Source: an uncultured Clostridia bacterium (GTDB lineage: Bacteria; Bacillota; Clostridia; Oscillospirales; Oscillospiraceae). From it: 52,596 nucleotides of DNA. The first letter of the stretch is position 1, and every line of letters starts with the position of its first letter. Positions 30,031 to 38,122 of this stretch are shown piece after piece. The position numbers and the translations under genes are program-made. Below the pieces are notes generated by a model, which saw only the letters and a program-made list of their open reading frames with translations, made no database searches and was not told where the DNA came from. The stretch lies in contig CANBCW010000005.1 in the NCBI GenBank assembly GCA_947367115.1, forward strand, positions 1 to 52,596, written 5' to 3'.

Positions 30031-30906
30031 ATGAAAGTAAAAGCGATGATTTTATCTCTGCTCCTGCTGCTTACCCTGCTACCGGGCTGTACGCCTGCCC
30101 AGGAAGCACAGGTAGCAGCGACGACCCTGCCGGTATATCAGTTCACCGTCAGGCTGTGCGAGGGCACCGGTATTTCCGTAACCCGGCTGGTGACGGAAAG
30201 CGTATCCTGCCTTCACGATTATTCTCTGAATGTTTCTCAGGTGCGGGCCGCCGAATCCGCCCAAGTGATCGTGATCTCCGGCGCAGGGCTGGAGGACTTC
30301 ATGTCGGACATTTTAAGCAACGCCAGCGCCGTCATTGACAGCTCCGCAGGTATGACACTGTTAGACTGTGCCCAGGAGCACGACCACGACCATGCACATC
30401 ACCATCACGAGGAGGATGCCCACATCTGGCTCTCCCCTGCCTGCGCGAAAGTCATGGCTTCCAACATCTGTGCCGGTCTGACCGAGCAGTTTCCGGAGCA
30501 TGCGAATGCGTTTACAAAAAACCTGTCTGCGCTTCACGCAGATTTGGATAACCTCCAATCTTATGGCGAGGAACAGCTGAAGAACCTTTCCTGCCGGGAA
30601 CTGATCACCTTCCACGATGGCTTTGCCTACTTCGCTGATGCCTTTGACCTGACAATTCTGGAAGCCATTGAGGAGGAATCCGGCAGCGAAGCCTCAGCTC
30701 AGGAGCTGATTCGTCTGATCACCACGGTGGAAGCGCATGATCTGCCCGCCGTATTCACCGAGATCAACGGCAGCGTTTCCGCCGCCGACATCATCTCCGC
30801 CGAGACAGGAGCCGAACTTTTCGCGCTGGATATGGCCATGGCGGGAGAGGATTATTTGGAAGCCATGTATCACAACATCGACACCATCAAGGAGGCATTG
30901 GGATGA
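30031..30906 (+). CDS. znuA: Zinc ABC transporter substrate-binding lipoprotein (ZnuA/AdcA-like)
   Basis: A 291-residue metal-binding lipoprotein of the cluster A-I (ZnuA/TroA) family. The signal ends in the lipobox LLPGC (Cys ~20). A His/Asp-rich loop (HDHDHAHHHHEEDAH, residues ~113-127) is typical of zinc-specific members, and metal-site residues are seen at HDYSLNV, EDAHIWLSP, ITFHDGFAYFADAF and the C-terminal Asp region. It delivers Zn2+ to the permease. Overlapping start and stop codons (ATGA) join it to the ATPase gene. AGGTGA precedes the ATG. A TTGACA at 29980-29985 directly after the previous terminator may be its -35 box, but I see no clear Zur box. Confidence 0.9.
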   Translation: MKVKAMILSLLLLLTLLPGCTPAQEAQVAATTLPVYQFTVRLCEGTGISVTRLVTESVSCLHDYSLNVSQVRAAESAQVIVISGAGLEDFMSDILSNASAVIDSSAGMTLLDCAQEHDHDHAHHHHEEDAHIWLSPACAKVMASNICAGLTEQFPEHANAFTKNLSALHADLDNLQSYGEEQLKNLSCRELITFHDGFAYFADAFDLTILEAIEEESGSEASAQELIRLITTVEAHDLPAVFTEINGSVSAADIISAETGAELFALDMAMAGEDYLEAMYHNIDTIKEALG

Positions 30907-31655
30907 AACTGTTTTTTCACGGCGGCGGCTGCGGCGACTCCTGCTGCCTGCGGGTGCAGGATCTGTCCGTCACCATCGGCAGTGAGCGCATCCTCCATAA
31001 CGTCAATATGCACGTCCACTGCGGCGAGCTGGTGGCTCTCATCGGCCCCAACGGTGCGGGCAAAAGCACATTTTTAAAGGCCGTTCTGGGTCAGCGGGAT
31101 TATGACGGTGTCATCGCCTTCTCCTCCCCGGGACAGAGGGAGCGCCGCCCCAGAATCGGCTATGTCCCCCAAAGTCCGGCCTTTGATCCCGGCGATCCGG
31201 TGTGTGTGGCAGATCTGTTCGCCTGCTGCATGAGCAAGCGCCCCGCTTTCCTGGGTCTGTCCAAGGCCATGCGCACCAAGGTGCTGGAATGTCTGGAACG
31301 AGTACACGGCGAGGATCTCATTGACAAGCGGGTGGGCACCCTGTCCGGCGGCGAACTGCAGAGGGTGCTTCTGGCGCTGGCGCTGGAGCCCCTGCCCAAT
31401 ATCCTGATATTGGACGAGCCCCTGTCCGGCGTGGACGCAGAAGGTACAGGCGCTCTGATGGAAATGCTGGACGAGATTCGTAAGACTTACGATCTGTCTA
31501 TTCTCATGACTACCCATGACTTTTCCATCCTCGATAAGTATGCGGATCAGGTCGTTCTGATCGACCGAACGGTACTCAGCCAAGGCAGCCCTCAGGATGT
31601 GCTTGACAGTGAGGCATTCCGTCGGGTATTCCACAGAGGAGGTGGGAAATCATGA
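30903..31655 (+). CDS. znuC: Zinc ABC transporter ATPase
   Basis: A 250-residue ABC ATPase that powers the ZnuA-ZnuB importer. Walker A is GPNGAGKST, the Q-loop is in GYVPQSPAFDP, the signature is LSGGELQRVLLA, Walker B is ILILDEPLSGVD and the switch histidine is in MTTHDFS. The N-terminus has an unusual extra stretch with several Cys and His (FFHGGGCGDSCCLRVQ), which might bind metal. Start and stop codons overlap both neighbours by 4 bases, so the three transporter genes are translated together. Confidence 0.92.
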   Translation: MKLFFHGGGCGDSCCLRVQDLSVTIGSERILHNVNMHVHCGELVALIGPNGAGKSTFLKAVLGQRDYDGVIAFSSPGQRERRPRIGYVPQSPAFDPGDPVCVADLFACCMSKRPAFLGLSKAMRTKVLECLERVHGEDLIDKRVGTLSGGELQRVLLALALEPLPNILILDEPLSGVDAEGTGALMEMLDEIRKTYDLSILMTTHDFSILDKYADQVVLIDRTVLSQGSPQDVLDSEAFRRVFHRGGGKS

Positions 31656-32491
31656 GCATCTGGTATTGGATCTGCGAGCTGCTCCCTCTTGAAATGCTTC
31701 GGTGGGATTTCATGCGCAACGCACTGCTGGCCATCCTGCTGATGGCTCCCCTATTCGGGCTTCTCTCCACCATGATCGTCACCGGGCGCATGAGTTTCTT
31801 CTCTGACGCGCTGGGTCACTCGGCTTTTACCGGCATTGCAATTGGCTGTATCTGCGGTGTTGCCGCGCCCACATGGGTCGCGGTGATCTTCTCGCTGGTA
31901 TTTGCCCTGCTGTTCTCCTACGTCCGCAGCCGCAGCAATCAGGCGGCAGATACCCTAATCGGTGTATTTTCCAGCACCGCTGTCGCTTTGGGTATCTTCA
32001 TCGCAACGCTGGGCGGCGGCAGCTTCACCAAGTATAATAAATACCTCATTGGCGATATCCTCTCCGTCACCCCCGGTGAGATTGGAATGCTGGCGTTGGT
32101 TCTGGTCGCCGTACTGATATTCTGGGTCATTTATTCCAACCGGCTGACCCTCACCTCGATTCATCCACAGCTGGCATCCTCCCGGGGTATTCCTGTAGGG
32201 GTGAGCCAAACGATCTTCACCGCCGCTATCGCAGTGGTGGTAACCCTGTCTATCTCCTCCGTCGGATTGTTGATTCTGAATTCCCTGCTGGTGCTGCCCG
32301 GTGCGTCTGCCCGGAACGTAGCGAAAAACCTGAAGCAGTATCACCTGCTGTCGGTCTTATTTGCTCTGTTTGCCGGTGTGGGAGGTCTGGTCGTGTCCTA
32401 CTACTGGGGCGCATCGGCTGGTGCGGCAATTTCTCTGGTGCTGGCGTTGATTTTCGCCGTGACCTTCTGCTTCCGGAAAGCGAGGGTCTGA
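31652..32491 (+). CDS. znuB: Zinc ABC transporter permease
   Basis: A 279-residue permease of the ABC-3 family with about eight membrane segments. Family features include MISFFSDALGHSAFTGIAIG-type motif (read here as MSFFSDALGHSAFTGIA), RSRSNQAADTLIGVFSSTAVALG and the C-terminal SSVGLLILNSLLVLPGASARN. It forms the membrane channel of the zinc importer with znuC and znuA. GAGGTGGG lies upstream of the ATG inside znuC. trmO starts 1 base after its stop. Confidence 0.92.
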   Translation: MSIWYWICELLPLEMLRWDFMRNALLAILLMAPLFGLLSTMIVTGRMSFFSDALGHSAFTGIAIGCICGVAAPTWVAVIFSLVFALLFSYVRSRSNQAADTLIGVFSSTAVALGIFIATLGGGSFTKYNKYLIGDILSVTPGEIGMLALVLVAVLIFWVIYSNRLTLTSIHPQLASSRGIPVGVSQTIFTAAIAVVVTLSISSVGLLILNSLLVLPGASARNVAKNLKQYHLLSVLFALFAGVGGLVVSYYWGASAGAAISLVLALIFAVTFCFRKARV

Positions 32492-32492
32492 T

Positions 32493-33176
32493 ATGGACAT
32501 CACAATCCGACCCATCGCCCGCATGAGAAGCGACTTCCCCACCAAATTCGGTATTCCAAGGCAGAGCGGCCTTGTGGAAGAACTCCGCTCCACCATCGTC
32601 TTTGAACCGGAATTCCGCAATCCTGACACCCTGCGAGGCATCGAAGGCTTTTCCCATCTGTGGCTGATCTGGCAGTTTTCCGAAGCGGTGCGGGATAACT
32701 GGTCTCCCACTGTTCGTCCGCCTCGTCTGGGCGGCAACACCCGCATGGGCGTGTTCGCCACCCGCTCCCCTTTCCGCCCCAACAATTTGGGGCTATCCTG
32801 CGTCAAACTGCTGGGGGTAGAGCATACCGGGGATCAAGGCACCGTGCTTCATGTAGCTGGAGCGGATCTGATGGATGGCACGCCCATTTTCGACATCAAG
32901 CCCTACATCCCATACAGCGACAGCCATCCCGGCGCCGCAGGCGGCTTTACGGACACCGCCTCGGATTTTCTGCTGGAGGTTCTATTCCCGGAGGAGCTGC
33001 TGGCGCTCCTGCCCGCCGACAAGCGGGATGCGGCAAAGGCCGTCCTTTCCCACGACCCACGCCCCAGCTATCAGCGCAAGCCCGGTCGGGTTTACGGTCT
33101 GGACTTCGCCGGGTTTAACATTCGCTTTACGGTGGATGGCGATACACTCACCGTCCAGACAGTCGAAACGCTATAA
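32493..33176 (+). CDS. trmO: tRNA (t6A37) N6-methyltransferase TrmO (TsaA/YaeB family)
   Basis: A 227-residue TrmO-family protein, which uses S-adenosylmethionine to turn t6A37 into m6t6A37 in tRNA-Thr. The N-terminal barrel carries the family pattern FPTKFGIPRQSGLVEELRSTIVF, the cofactor region GFSHLWLIWQF, RPPRLGGNTRMGVFATRSPFRPNNLGLSCVKL in the core (motif parts RMGVFATRSPFRPN) and DGTPIFDIKPYIPYSD. It acts on the product of TsaD, whose gene is also in this window (5494). It is attached to the zinc operon by a 1-base gap, with GAGGG as ribosome site; a functional tie to zinc is not obvious. Confidence 0.93.
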   Translation: MDITIRPIARMRSDFPTKFGIPRQSGLVEELRSTIVFEPEFRNPDTLRGIEGFSHLWLIWQFSEAVRDNWSPTVRPPRLGGNTRMGVFATRSPFRPNNLGLSCVKLLGVEHTGDQGTVLHVAGADLMDGTPIFDIKPYIPYSDSHPGAAGGFTDTASDFLLEVLFPEELLALLPADKRDAAKAVLSHDPRPSYQRKPGRVYGLDFAGFNIRFTVDGDTLTVQTVETL

Positions 33177-33179
33177 AAA

Positions 33180-33209
33180 ACTGCTCCACGAAAGTGGAGC
33201 AGTCTTTTT
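33180..33209 (+). terminator. Terminator of the znuACB-trmO operon
   Basis: ACTGCTCCAC (33180-33189) pairs with GTGGAGCAGT (33194-33203) around GAAA, followed by CTTTTT. Confidence 0.92.
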
Positions 33210-33230
33210 AAGTAAAGGGGTTATGAAGAA

Positions 33231-34049
33231 TTAGAACTCCTTCTTCTTGCTGACAACAGCAACCAGACCAGCGGTAGCAGCCAGCAGAGCAACGGAGACA
33301 GCAGCCAGGCTCATGTCGCCGGTAGCGGGGTTCATATCCTCACCATTGACCAGAACGGTAACCTTGTTGTTAGCAGGATTGAACTTTACAACGACATCAG
33401 TGGCCTCTTCCAGAGTGAAGACGATGTTGCCGTCAGCATCGCCGTTGCTGATAGCGCCCCAGCAGTTGTCCCAGCTGCCGCCGGTAACCTTCAGCTTGTG
33501 CTCGCCAGCGGGAACAGCGGTATAGGTGATGGTCCAGATGCCATCCTCGCCCTTAGTCATCTTGTTCTCAGCAGCAGCAGGATCCCACTCCTTGTTGTTG
33601 CACAGAGCGCCGGTGCCGGCAACGTAGTAAGCGTCGATGACAACCTCAGGCTTCTCCTCGGGCTGCTCTTCGGTCTGGCCACCGTCATAGGAAACAGAAG
33701 CCACATCATACTTGCCGTCATCGCCCATAACGCAGACCAGCCACACATCCTTGCCAGCCTCGACAGTGGTGTCGTCAGTCTGGTCAACGTTACCATTGGT
33801 GCTGACGATAAGACCGGTCACCCAGTTAGGAACCTCGATCTCGTACCAGTCACCATTCAGGGTCATCTTCTCACCAGGCCATGCGGAGAAAGCGTTGTTG
33901 GTGCCTTCCCAAGCCCACAGGCTGGGCTGAGCCGCGCCCTCGGGCATCTGAACGTGAACAGTGATGGTGTCCTCAGCAGCGAAGGCAACCACGGACAGGG
34001 CGCTGACGCACAGCATCAGAGCCAGAACGATAGCGATCATTTTCTTCAT
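33231..34049 (-). CDS. Wall-anchored starch-binding protein with CBM26- and X25-like modules
   Basis: A 272-residue secreted protein without a catalytic domain. Residues 1-24 are a signal peptide (cleavage after AFA). Residues ~28-115 resemble a CBM26 starch-binding module (TVHVQMPEGAAQPSLWAWEG, AWPGEKMT, DWYEIEVP). After a Glu/Pro-rich linker, residues ~140-225 resemble the X25 module of pullulanases (YYVAGTGALCNNKEWDP, GIWTITYTAVPAGEHKLKV). The C-terminus has NPATGD, a hydrophobic stretch and KKKEF: a sortase-type wall-sorting signal with a non-canonical NPxTG motif. It probably holds starch at the cell surface for separate amylases. It has its own promoter and a LacI-type palindrome upstream. 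No sortase gene is in the window. Confidence 0.83.
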   Translation of the reverse strand: MKKMIAIVLALMLCVSALSVVAFAAEDTITVHVQMPEGAAQPSLWAWEGTNNAFSAWPGEKMTLNGDWYEIEVPNWVTGLIVSTNGNVDQTDDTTVEAGKDVWLVCVMGDDGKYDVASVSYDGGQTEEQPEEKPEVVIDAYYVAGTGALCNNKEWDPAAAENKMTKGEDGIWTITYTAVPAGEHKLKVTGGSWDNCWGAISNGDADGNIVFTLEEATDVVVKFNPANNKVTVLVNGEDMNPATGDMSLAAVSVALLAATAGLVAVVSKKKEF

Positions 34050-34084
34050 AGGTTTTTCCCTCCTGTAATTTTATCGCTGGTATC

Positions 34085-34113
34085 ACTATAACACCACTTC
34101 CTTTTAAAGTCAA
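34085..34113 (-). promoter_or_regulatory. Promoter of the starch-binding protein gene
   Basis: On the minus strand TTGACT (34113-34108), a 17-base spacer and TATAGT (34090-34085), 36 bases before the start codon. Confidence 0.8.
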
Positions 34114-34131
34114 TTCCAGCCCCAGATCATC

Positions 34132-34142
34132 GAAACCGTTTC
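34132..34142. promoter_or_regulatory. LacI/CcpA-type operator-like palindrome
   Basis: GAAACCGTTTC lies 18 bases upstream of the -35 box of the starch-binding gene. It is an imperfect palindrome centred near CG, as bound by LacI-family regulators (MalR, CcpA). One short site only, so the assignment is tentative. Confidence 0.35.
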
Positions 34143-34213
34143 TACATTTTAGCCAGTTTATGTGTTCATTTTTTGTTCATTCTGCCACCTGATTTTTAGC
34201 AAAATGGAGACAC

Positions 34214-34243
34214 AAAAAGCCGCCTGCTGACAGGCGGCTTTTT
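34214..34243. terminator. Terminator of uxaC (bidirectional)
   Basis: AAAAAGCCGCCTG (34214-34226) pairs with CAGGCGGCTTTTT (34231-34243) around CTGA. It lies just downstream of the uxaC stop on the minus strand. Confidence 0.92.
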
Positions 34244-34248
34244 AAGAG

Positions 34249-35667
34249 TTATTTCAGCACTTCATCAAAGCGGAAATAGCGCAGGGTGTTATTGTAGCTG
34301 ATATTCTCCACCATCTGCCCCAGGTGCTTCATGTCGGCGGGATACTCCCCATCCTCCACCATTCGGCCAAAGAGGTTGCACAGGATGCGGCGGAAATACT
34401 CATGCCGGGTATAGCTCAGGAAGCTGCGGGAGTCGGTCAGCATGCCGTTGAAGGTTCCCATGGCACCCAGGCTCATGAGACTGGTCATCTGCGCCTCCAT
34501 GCCAGGCTTATGATCGTTGAACCACCAGGCCGAGCCCTGCTGCAATCTACCGGGGATGGGGCTGTCGGACTGGAAGCAGCCAATCAGGGTACCCACCACG
34601 CCGTTGTCAGAGGGGTTCAGGGAATAAACGATGGTCTTGGTCAGAGCATCGTTCATCTCGTAAGCGCTGAGCAAGCGGGACAGGCCCAACGCGTTGGACG
34701 CATCATTGATGGCATCGAAGCCGGTATCGGCTCCCAGCTTGCCGTACATCTTCCGGGAATTATCCCGGATGCAGCCGAAGTGGAGCTGGTTGACCCAGTC
34801 GTATTTCTTATACTCCTTGCCGACAGACAGCAGCAGAGCCGTATGGTAAGCAAGCTGCTCGTCCCAAGTGATGCCCTTCCCTGCCTTAGCGCGCCGGAAA
34901 ATATCGTTCAGCTCATCCTCAGTGGCCTCCACATAGAAGGCATAATCCAGACCGTGATCGGAAGTGCGGCAGCCGTGGGCTTCAAAGTAGGCGACGCGTT
35001 CTGCCAGCGCCCTGCGCATGTCGTCCATGCAGTTGATCTCATAGCCCACGACCCCCTCCAGCTTGGCAAGGTACTGGGGGAAATCCGGCTTGTCAGCCCG
35101 CATAGCCTTGTCCGGACGGAATGCCGGCAGAACCACCGCAGGCATGGTAGGATCCGCCGCCATCAGCTCATGCCAATGCAGATCGTCCGCAGGATCGTCT
35201 GTGGTGCAAAGGAGCTTAACATTGGACTTCTTGACAATGCCCCGGGCAGACATATCAGGCTGTGCCAGAATCGCGTTGCACTTTTCATAGATTTCCATGG
35301 CATTGTCGCCGGTCAGGGGCTCATATATGCCGAAGTAGCGCTGCAGCTCCAGATGCGTCCAGTGGTAAAGAGGATTGCCGATCAGATTTGGGATGGTCTC
35401 CGCCCATTTCTGGAACTTCTCAGCCAGCGTGGCATCACCGGTGATATAATGCTCCGCTACACCGCAGGAACGCATGGCGCGCCACTTATAATGGTCGCCG
35501 CCCAGCCAGACCTGGGTGATCGATTCATAGCGCTTGTCCTCATAGATCTCCTGAGGATTGATATGGCAGTGGTAATCAATGATAGGCATAACCGCAGCGT
35601 GCTCATGGTAAAGCTGCTTGGCGGTTTCCGTCTTGAGCAGGAAATCCTGATCCATAAAGGGTGTCAT
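34249..35667 (-). CDS. uxaC: Glucuronate isomerase
   Basis: UxaC isomerises D-glucuronate to D-fructuronate (and galacturonate to tagaturonate), the first step of hexuronate breakdown. The 472-residue protein matches the family throughout: IIDYHCHINPQEIYEDKRYE with metal-binding His residues, VWLGGDHYKWRAMRSCGV, NPLYHWTHLELQRYFGI, LCTTDDPADDLHWH, TDSRSFLSYTRHEYFRRILCN at the C-terminus. It is a metal-dependent amidohydrolase-fold enzyme of the cytoplasm. The ATG at 35667 is preferred (GGAGGAATTGCCA upstream); an ATG 15 bases earlier overlaps that site. It is divergent from kdgA-kdgK, which complete the lower part of the same pathway; the reductase and dehydratase steps are not encoded here. 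Confidence 0.97.
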   Translation of the reverse strand: MTPFMDQDFLLKTETAKQLYHEHAAVMPIIDYHCHINPQEIYEDKRYESITQVWLGGDHYKWRAMRSCGVAEHYITGDATLAEKFQKWAETIPNLIGNPLYHWTHLELQRYFGIYEPLTGDNAMEIYEKCNAILAQPDMSARGIVKKSNVKLLCTTDDPADDLHWHELMAADPTMPAVVLPAFRPDKAMRADKPDFPQYLAKLEGVVGYEINCMDDMRRALAERVAYFEAHGCRTSDHGLDYAFYVEATEDELNDIFRRAKAGKGITWDEQLAYHTALLLSVGKEYKKYDWVNQLHFGCIRDNSRKMYGKLGADTGFDAINDASNALGLSRLLSAYEMNDALTKTIVYSLNPSDNGVVGTLIGCFQSDSPIPGRLQQGSAWWFNDHKPGMEAQMTSLMSLGAMGTFNGMLTDSRSFLSYTRHEYFRRILCNLFGRMVEDGEYPADMKHLGQMVENISYNNTLRYFRFDEVLK

Positions 35668-35701
35668 TGGCAATTCCTCCATTTATAATTTTTCTTTTAT
35701 C

Positions 35702-35730
35702 ATCATATCAGTCCAGTTCCTGATTGTCAA
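35702..35730 (-). promoter_or_regulatory. Promoter of uxaC
   Basis: On the minus strand TTGACA (35730-35725), a 17-base spacer and TATGAT (35707-35702). In the 75 bases to the divergent kdgA promoter, ATGCCCATTTT and AAAATGGCAT form a spaced imperfect inverted repeat that could be a shared operator. Confidence 0.82.
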
Positions 35731-35804
35731 GGCAAGGATGCCCATTTTATACAGAATGTAGTCCATTGAACCCATTTATTCTGGTTATTATGCTCAATTC
35801 TTCA

Positions 35805-35833
35805 TTGACAAAATGGCATATTCACGCTATGAT
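35805..35833 (+). promoter_or_regulatory. Promoter of kdgA-kdgK
   Basis: TTGACA (35805-35810), a 17-base spacer and TATGAT (35828-35833), 58 bases before the kdgA start. Confidence 0.85.
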
Positions 35834-35891
35834 ATTTCTGTAGCAATATAATATCAGGCTGCTATGCAGTCTAAGAAGGAGCTTACATATT

Positions 35892-36533
35892 ATGAATGAA
35901 TTACAGAAGCGCGTCAGCCAAATCGGCGTTGTGCCTGTTATCAAGCTGACCAATCCACAGCGTGATGCCGCTCCTCTGTCCGACGCCCTGTGCGCCGGCG
36001 GTGTCCCCATCGCTGAGATCACCTTCCGTGCTGCCGGTGCGGATGAGGCCATGCGCATCATGCTCGAGCGTCACCCCGACATGCTGGTAGGCGCTGGCAC
36101 CGTTCTGACCACCGAGCAGGTAGACAAGACCATCGCCGCGGGCGGTAAGTTCGTTGTCACTCCCGGTCTGGATATCGAAATCGTCAAGTACTGCCAGGAC
36201 AAAGGCATCACATGCTTCCCCGGCTGCACCACCCCCACCGACTACCACGCCGCCTATAAGCTGGGGCTGGAGGTTTTGAAGTTCTTCCCCGCTGAGCAGT
36301 CCGGCGGTCTTGCCAAAATCAAGGCTATGGCCGCTCCCTTCTCCATGTTCAAGGTCATGCCCACCGGCGGCATCTCTCTGAAGAATCTGGCTGAGTACGC
36401 AGCCTGCCCCGTGATCTGTGCCTGCGGCGGCAGCTATATGTGCCCCGACAAGCTGATCAGCGAAGGCAAGTGGGATGAAATCACCGAACTGTGCAAGAAG
36501 TCTGTTGAAGTCGTCAAGGAGGCTAGAAAGTAA
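35892..36533 (+). CDS. kdgA: 2-keto-3-deoxy-6-phosphogluconate aldolase
   Basis: A 213-residue class I aldolase (Eda/KdgA) splitting KDPG into pyruvate and glyceraldehyde-3-phosphate. Seen are GVVPVIKL, the catalytic Glu in GVPIAEITFRA, VGAGTVLT, FVVTPGLD, and the GITCFPGCTTPTD segment. The Schiff-base lysine is in LEVLKFFPAEQSGG; KVMPTGGIS binds phosphate. AAGGAG precedes the ATG at 35892. kdgK overlaps its stop by one base (TAATG). Codon use is strongly biased, suggesting high expression on hexuronates. Confidence 0.95.
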   Translation: MNELQKRVSQIGVVPVIKLTNPQRDAAPLSDALCAGGVPIAEITFRAAGADEAMRIMLERHPDMLVGAGTVLTTEQVDKTIAAGGKFVVTPGLDIEIVKYCQDKGITCFPGCTTPTDYHAAYKLGLEVLKFFPAEQSGGLAKIKAMAAPFSMFKVMPTGGISLKNLAEYAACPVICACGGSYMCPDKLISEGKWDEITELCKKSVEVVKEARK

Positions 36534-37561
36534 TGGCAAGAATCGTAACCTTCGGTGAGCTGATGCTCCGCCTGCAGCCGTACAACTACGAGCGTTTCGT
36601 TCAGTGCGATCATGTGGAATTCACCTTCGGCGGCGGCGAAGCCAACGTCGCCGTTTCGCTGGCAAACTACGGCATGGATGCCGCTTTCGTCAGCAAACTG
36701 CCCGCTCACGCCATCGGTCAGGCTGCCGTCAACTCCCTGCGCCGCTACGGCGTGGATACCTCGCTGATCGTTCGCGGCGGCGAGCGTGTGGGCATCTACT
36801 TTAATGAAAAGGGTGCCTCTCAACGTGGCTCCGTCTGCATCTATGACCGCGCCCACTCCGCCATCCAGACCGCCGATCCCGGTGATTTCGACTGGGACAA
36901 GATCTTCGAGGGCGCTGACTGGTTCCACTTCACCGGCATCACCCCCGCACTGGGTCCCAATGTGGTTCAGATGTGTATCGATGCCTGCAAGGCTGCTAAG
37001 GCTCGGGGCGTGAAGATCTCCTGCGATCTGAACTACCGCGGCAAGCTGTGGACCCGCGCCCAGGCTCGCGAGGCTATGACTGAGCTGGCGCAGTACATTG
37101 ATGTGTGCATCTCCAACGAAGAGGATGCGAAGGACGTATTTGGCATTGAAGCCGAGAACACCGACATCTATGGCGGCAGTCTGAACCACGAGGGCTACAA
37201 GTCCGTAGCCAAGCAGCTTGCTGACAAGTTCGGCTTTGAGATGGTGGCCATCACCCTGCGGGAAAGCCATTCCGCTTTTGACAACGGCTGGAGCGCCATG
37301 CTGTACAACGTTGCCAAGGATGAGTACTGCTTCTCCAAGAAGTATGATCTGCACATCATCGACCGTGTCGGCGGCGGCGACAGCTTCGGCGGCGGCCTGA
37401 TCTACTCCCTGCTCTCCGGCAAGGACACCCAGGCGGCTGTTGAGTTCGCAGTCGCAGCTTCCGCGCTGAAGCACTCCATCGAGGGTGACTACAATATGGT
37501 CACCGTACCCGAGGTGGAAAAGCTGGCCGGCGGCGACGGCTCCGGCAGAATCCAGAGATAA
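36533..37561 (+). CDS. kdgK: 2-keto-3-deoxygluconate kinase (PfkB family)
   Basis: A 342-residue PfkB/ribokinase-fold sugar kinase. Family motifs are the N-terminal VTFGELMLRLQP, the GG of FTFGGGEANVAVSLANYG, and the C-terminal anion hole and base in DRVGGGDSFGGGLIYSLL (Asp as catalytic base). The KDG specificity is inferred from its pairing with kdgA and the divergent uxaC: it would phosphorylate KDG to the substrate of KdgA. Start and stop codons of the pair overlap by one base. A terminator follows directly. Confidence 0.92.
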   Translation: MARIVTFGELMLRLQPYNYERFVQCDHVEFTFGGGEANVAVSLANYGMDAAFVSKLPAHAIGQAAVNSLRRYGVDTSLIVRGGERVGIYFNEKGASQRGSVCIYDRAHSAIQTADPGDFDWDKIFEGADWFHFTGITPALGPNVVQMCIDACKAAKARGVKISCDLNYRGKLWTRAQAREAMTELAQYIDVCISNEEDAKDVFGIEAENTDIYGGSLNHEGYKSVAKQLADKFGFEMVAITLRESHSAFDNGWSAMLYNVAKDEYCFSKKYDLHIIDRVGGGDSFGGGLIYSLLSGKDTQAAVEFAVAASALKHSIEGDYNMVTVPEVEKLAGGDGSGRIQR

Positions 37562-37566
37562 GAAAC

Positions 37567-37594
37567 ACGGCCCGGATTTTGTGATCCGGGCCGT
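37567..37594 (+). terminator. Terminator of kdgA-kdgK
   Basis: ACGGCCCGGAT (37567-37577) pairs with ATCCGGGCCGT (37584-37594), followed by ATTATACTGTTTT. Confidence 0.8.
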
Positions 37595-37652
37595 ATTATA
37601 CTGTTTTAAGCACCGCAAAGCACCGTCACGGCAGTTACTTTCTAATAAAGAA

Positions 37653-37682
37653 ACAGCAGGTTTCCAAACGGAAACCTGCTGT
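37653..37682 (-). terminator. Terminator of rplM-rpsI
   Basis: ACAGCAGGTTTCC (37653-37665) pairs with GGAAACCTGCTGT (37670-37682). On the minus strand TTTCTTTATT follows, after the rpsI stop. Confidence 0.88.
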
Positions 37683-37701
37683 AACAATTGAGCGAATAAA
37701 A

Positions 37702-38106
37702 TCAGCGCTTGCTGAACTGGGGCGCACGACGTGCGGCCTTCAGACCGTACTTCTTACGCTCCTTCATACGAGGATCGCGGGTCAGGAAACCAGCGGCCTT
37801 CAGGGAAGCGCGGTACTCGGGGTTCAGGGTCAGCAGGGCGCGGGAAATGCCGTGACGGATAGCGCCAGCCTGGCCGGACACGCCGCCGCCTGCGACAGTC
37901 ACAACAACGTCAACCTTACCAACCATGTCGGTGGTGACCAGAGGCTGATTGACGATCAGCTTCAGGGTGTCCAGGCCAAAGTAGTCGTTGATATCGCGGC
38001 CGTTGATGATGATGGAGCCGGTGCCATTCTCATAAACGCGGACACGAGCCACGGAGGACTTCCGGCGGCCGGTGCCGTAGTAATACTTCTTCTTGCTCTC
38101 GTACAT
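37702..38106 (-). CDS. rpsI: 30S ribosomal protein S9
   Basis: S9 sits in the head of the 30S subunit, with its basic tail reaching the P-site tRNA. The 134-residue protein contains [45 protein letters not shown] and the C-terminal [16 protein letters not shown] with the terminal Lys-Arg that contacts tRNA. TGGAGGTAA lies upstream. It follows rplM after a 16-base gap, the universal bacterial order. Confidence 0.97.
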   Translation of the reverse strand: MYESKKKYYYGTGRRKSSVARVRVYENGTGSIIINGRDINDYFGLDTLKLIVNQPLVTTDMVGKVDVVVTVAGGGVSGQAGAIRHGISRALLTLNPEYRASLKAAGFLTRDPRMKERKKYGLKAARRAPQFSKR

Positions 38107-38122
38107 AGTGTGTTACCTCCAA

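Noticed and set aside
34324..35688. 454-codon open frame opposite uxaC
   Set aside because: Antisense of uxaC; the His/Gln-rich composition is the usual shadow pattern.
36434..37687. 417-codon open frame opposite kdgK
   Set aside because: Antisense of kdgK, no start signals or domain.
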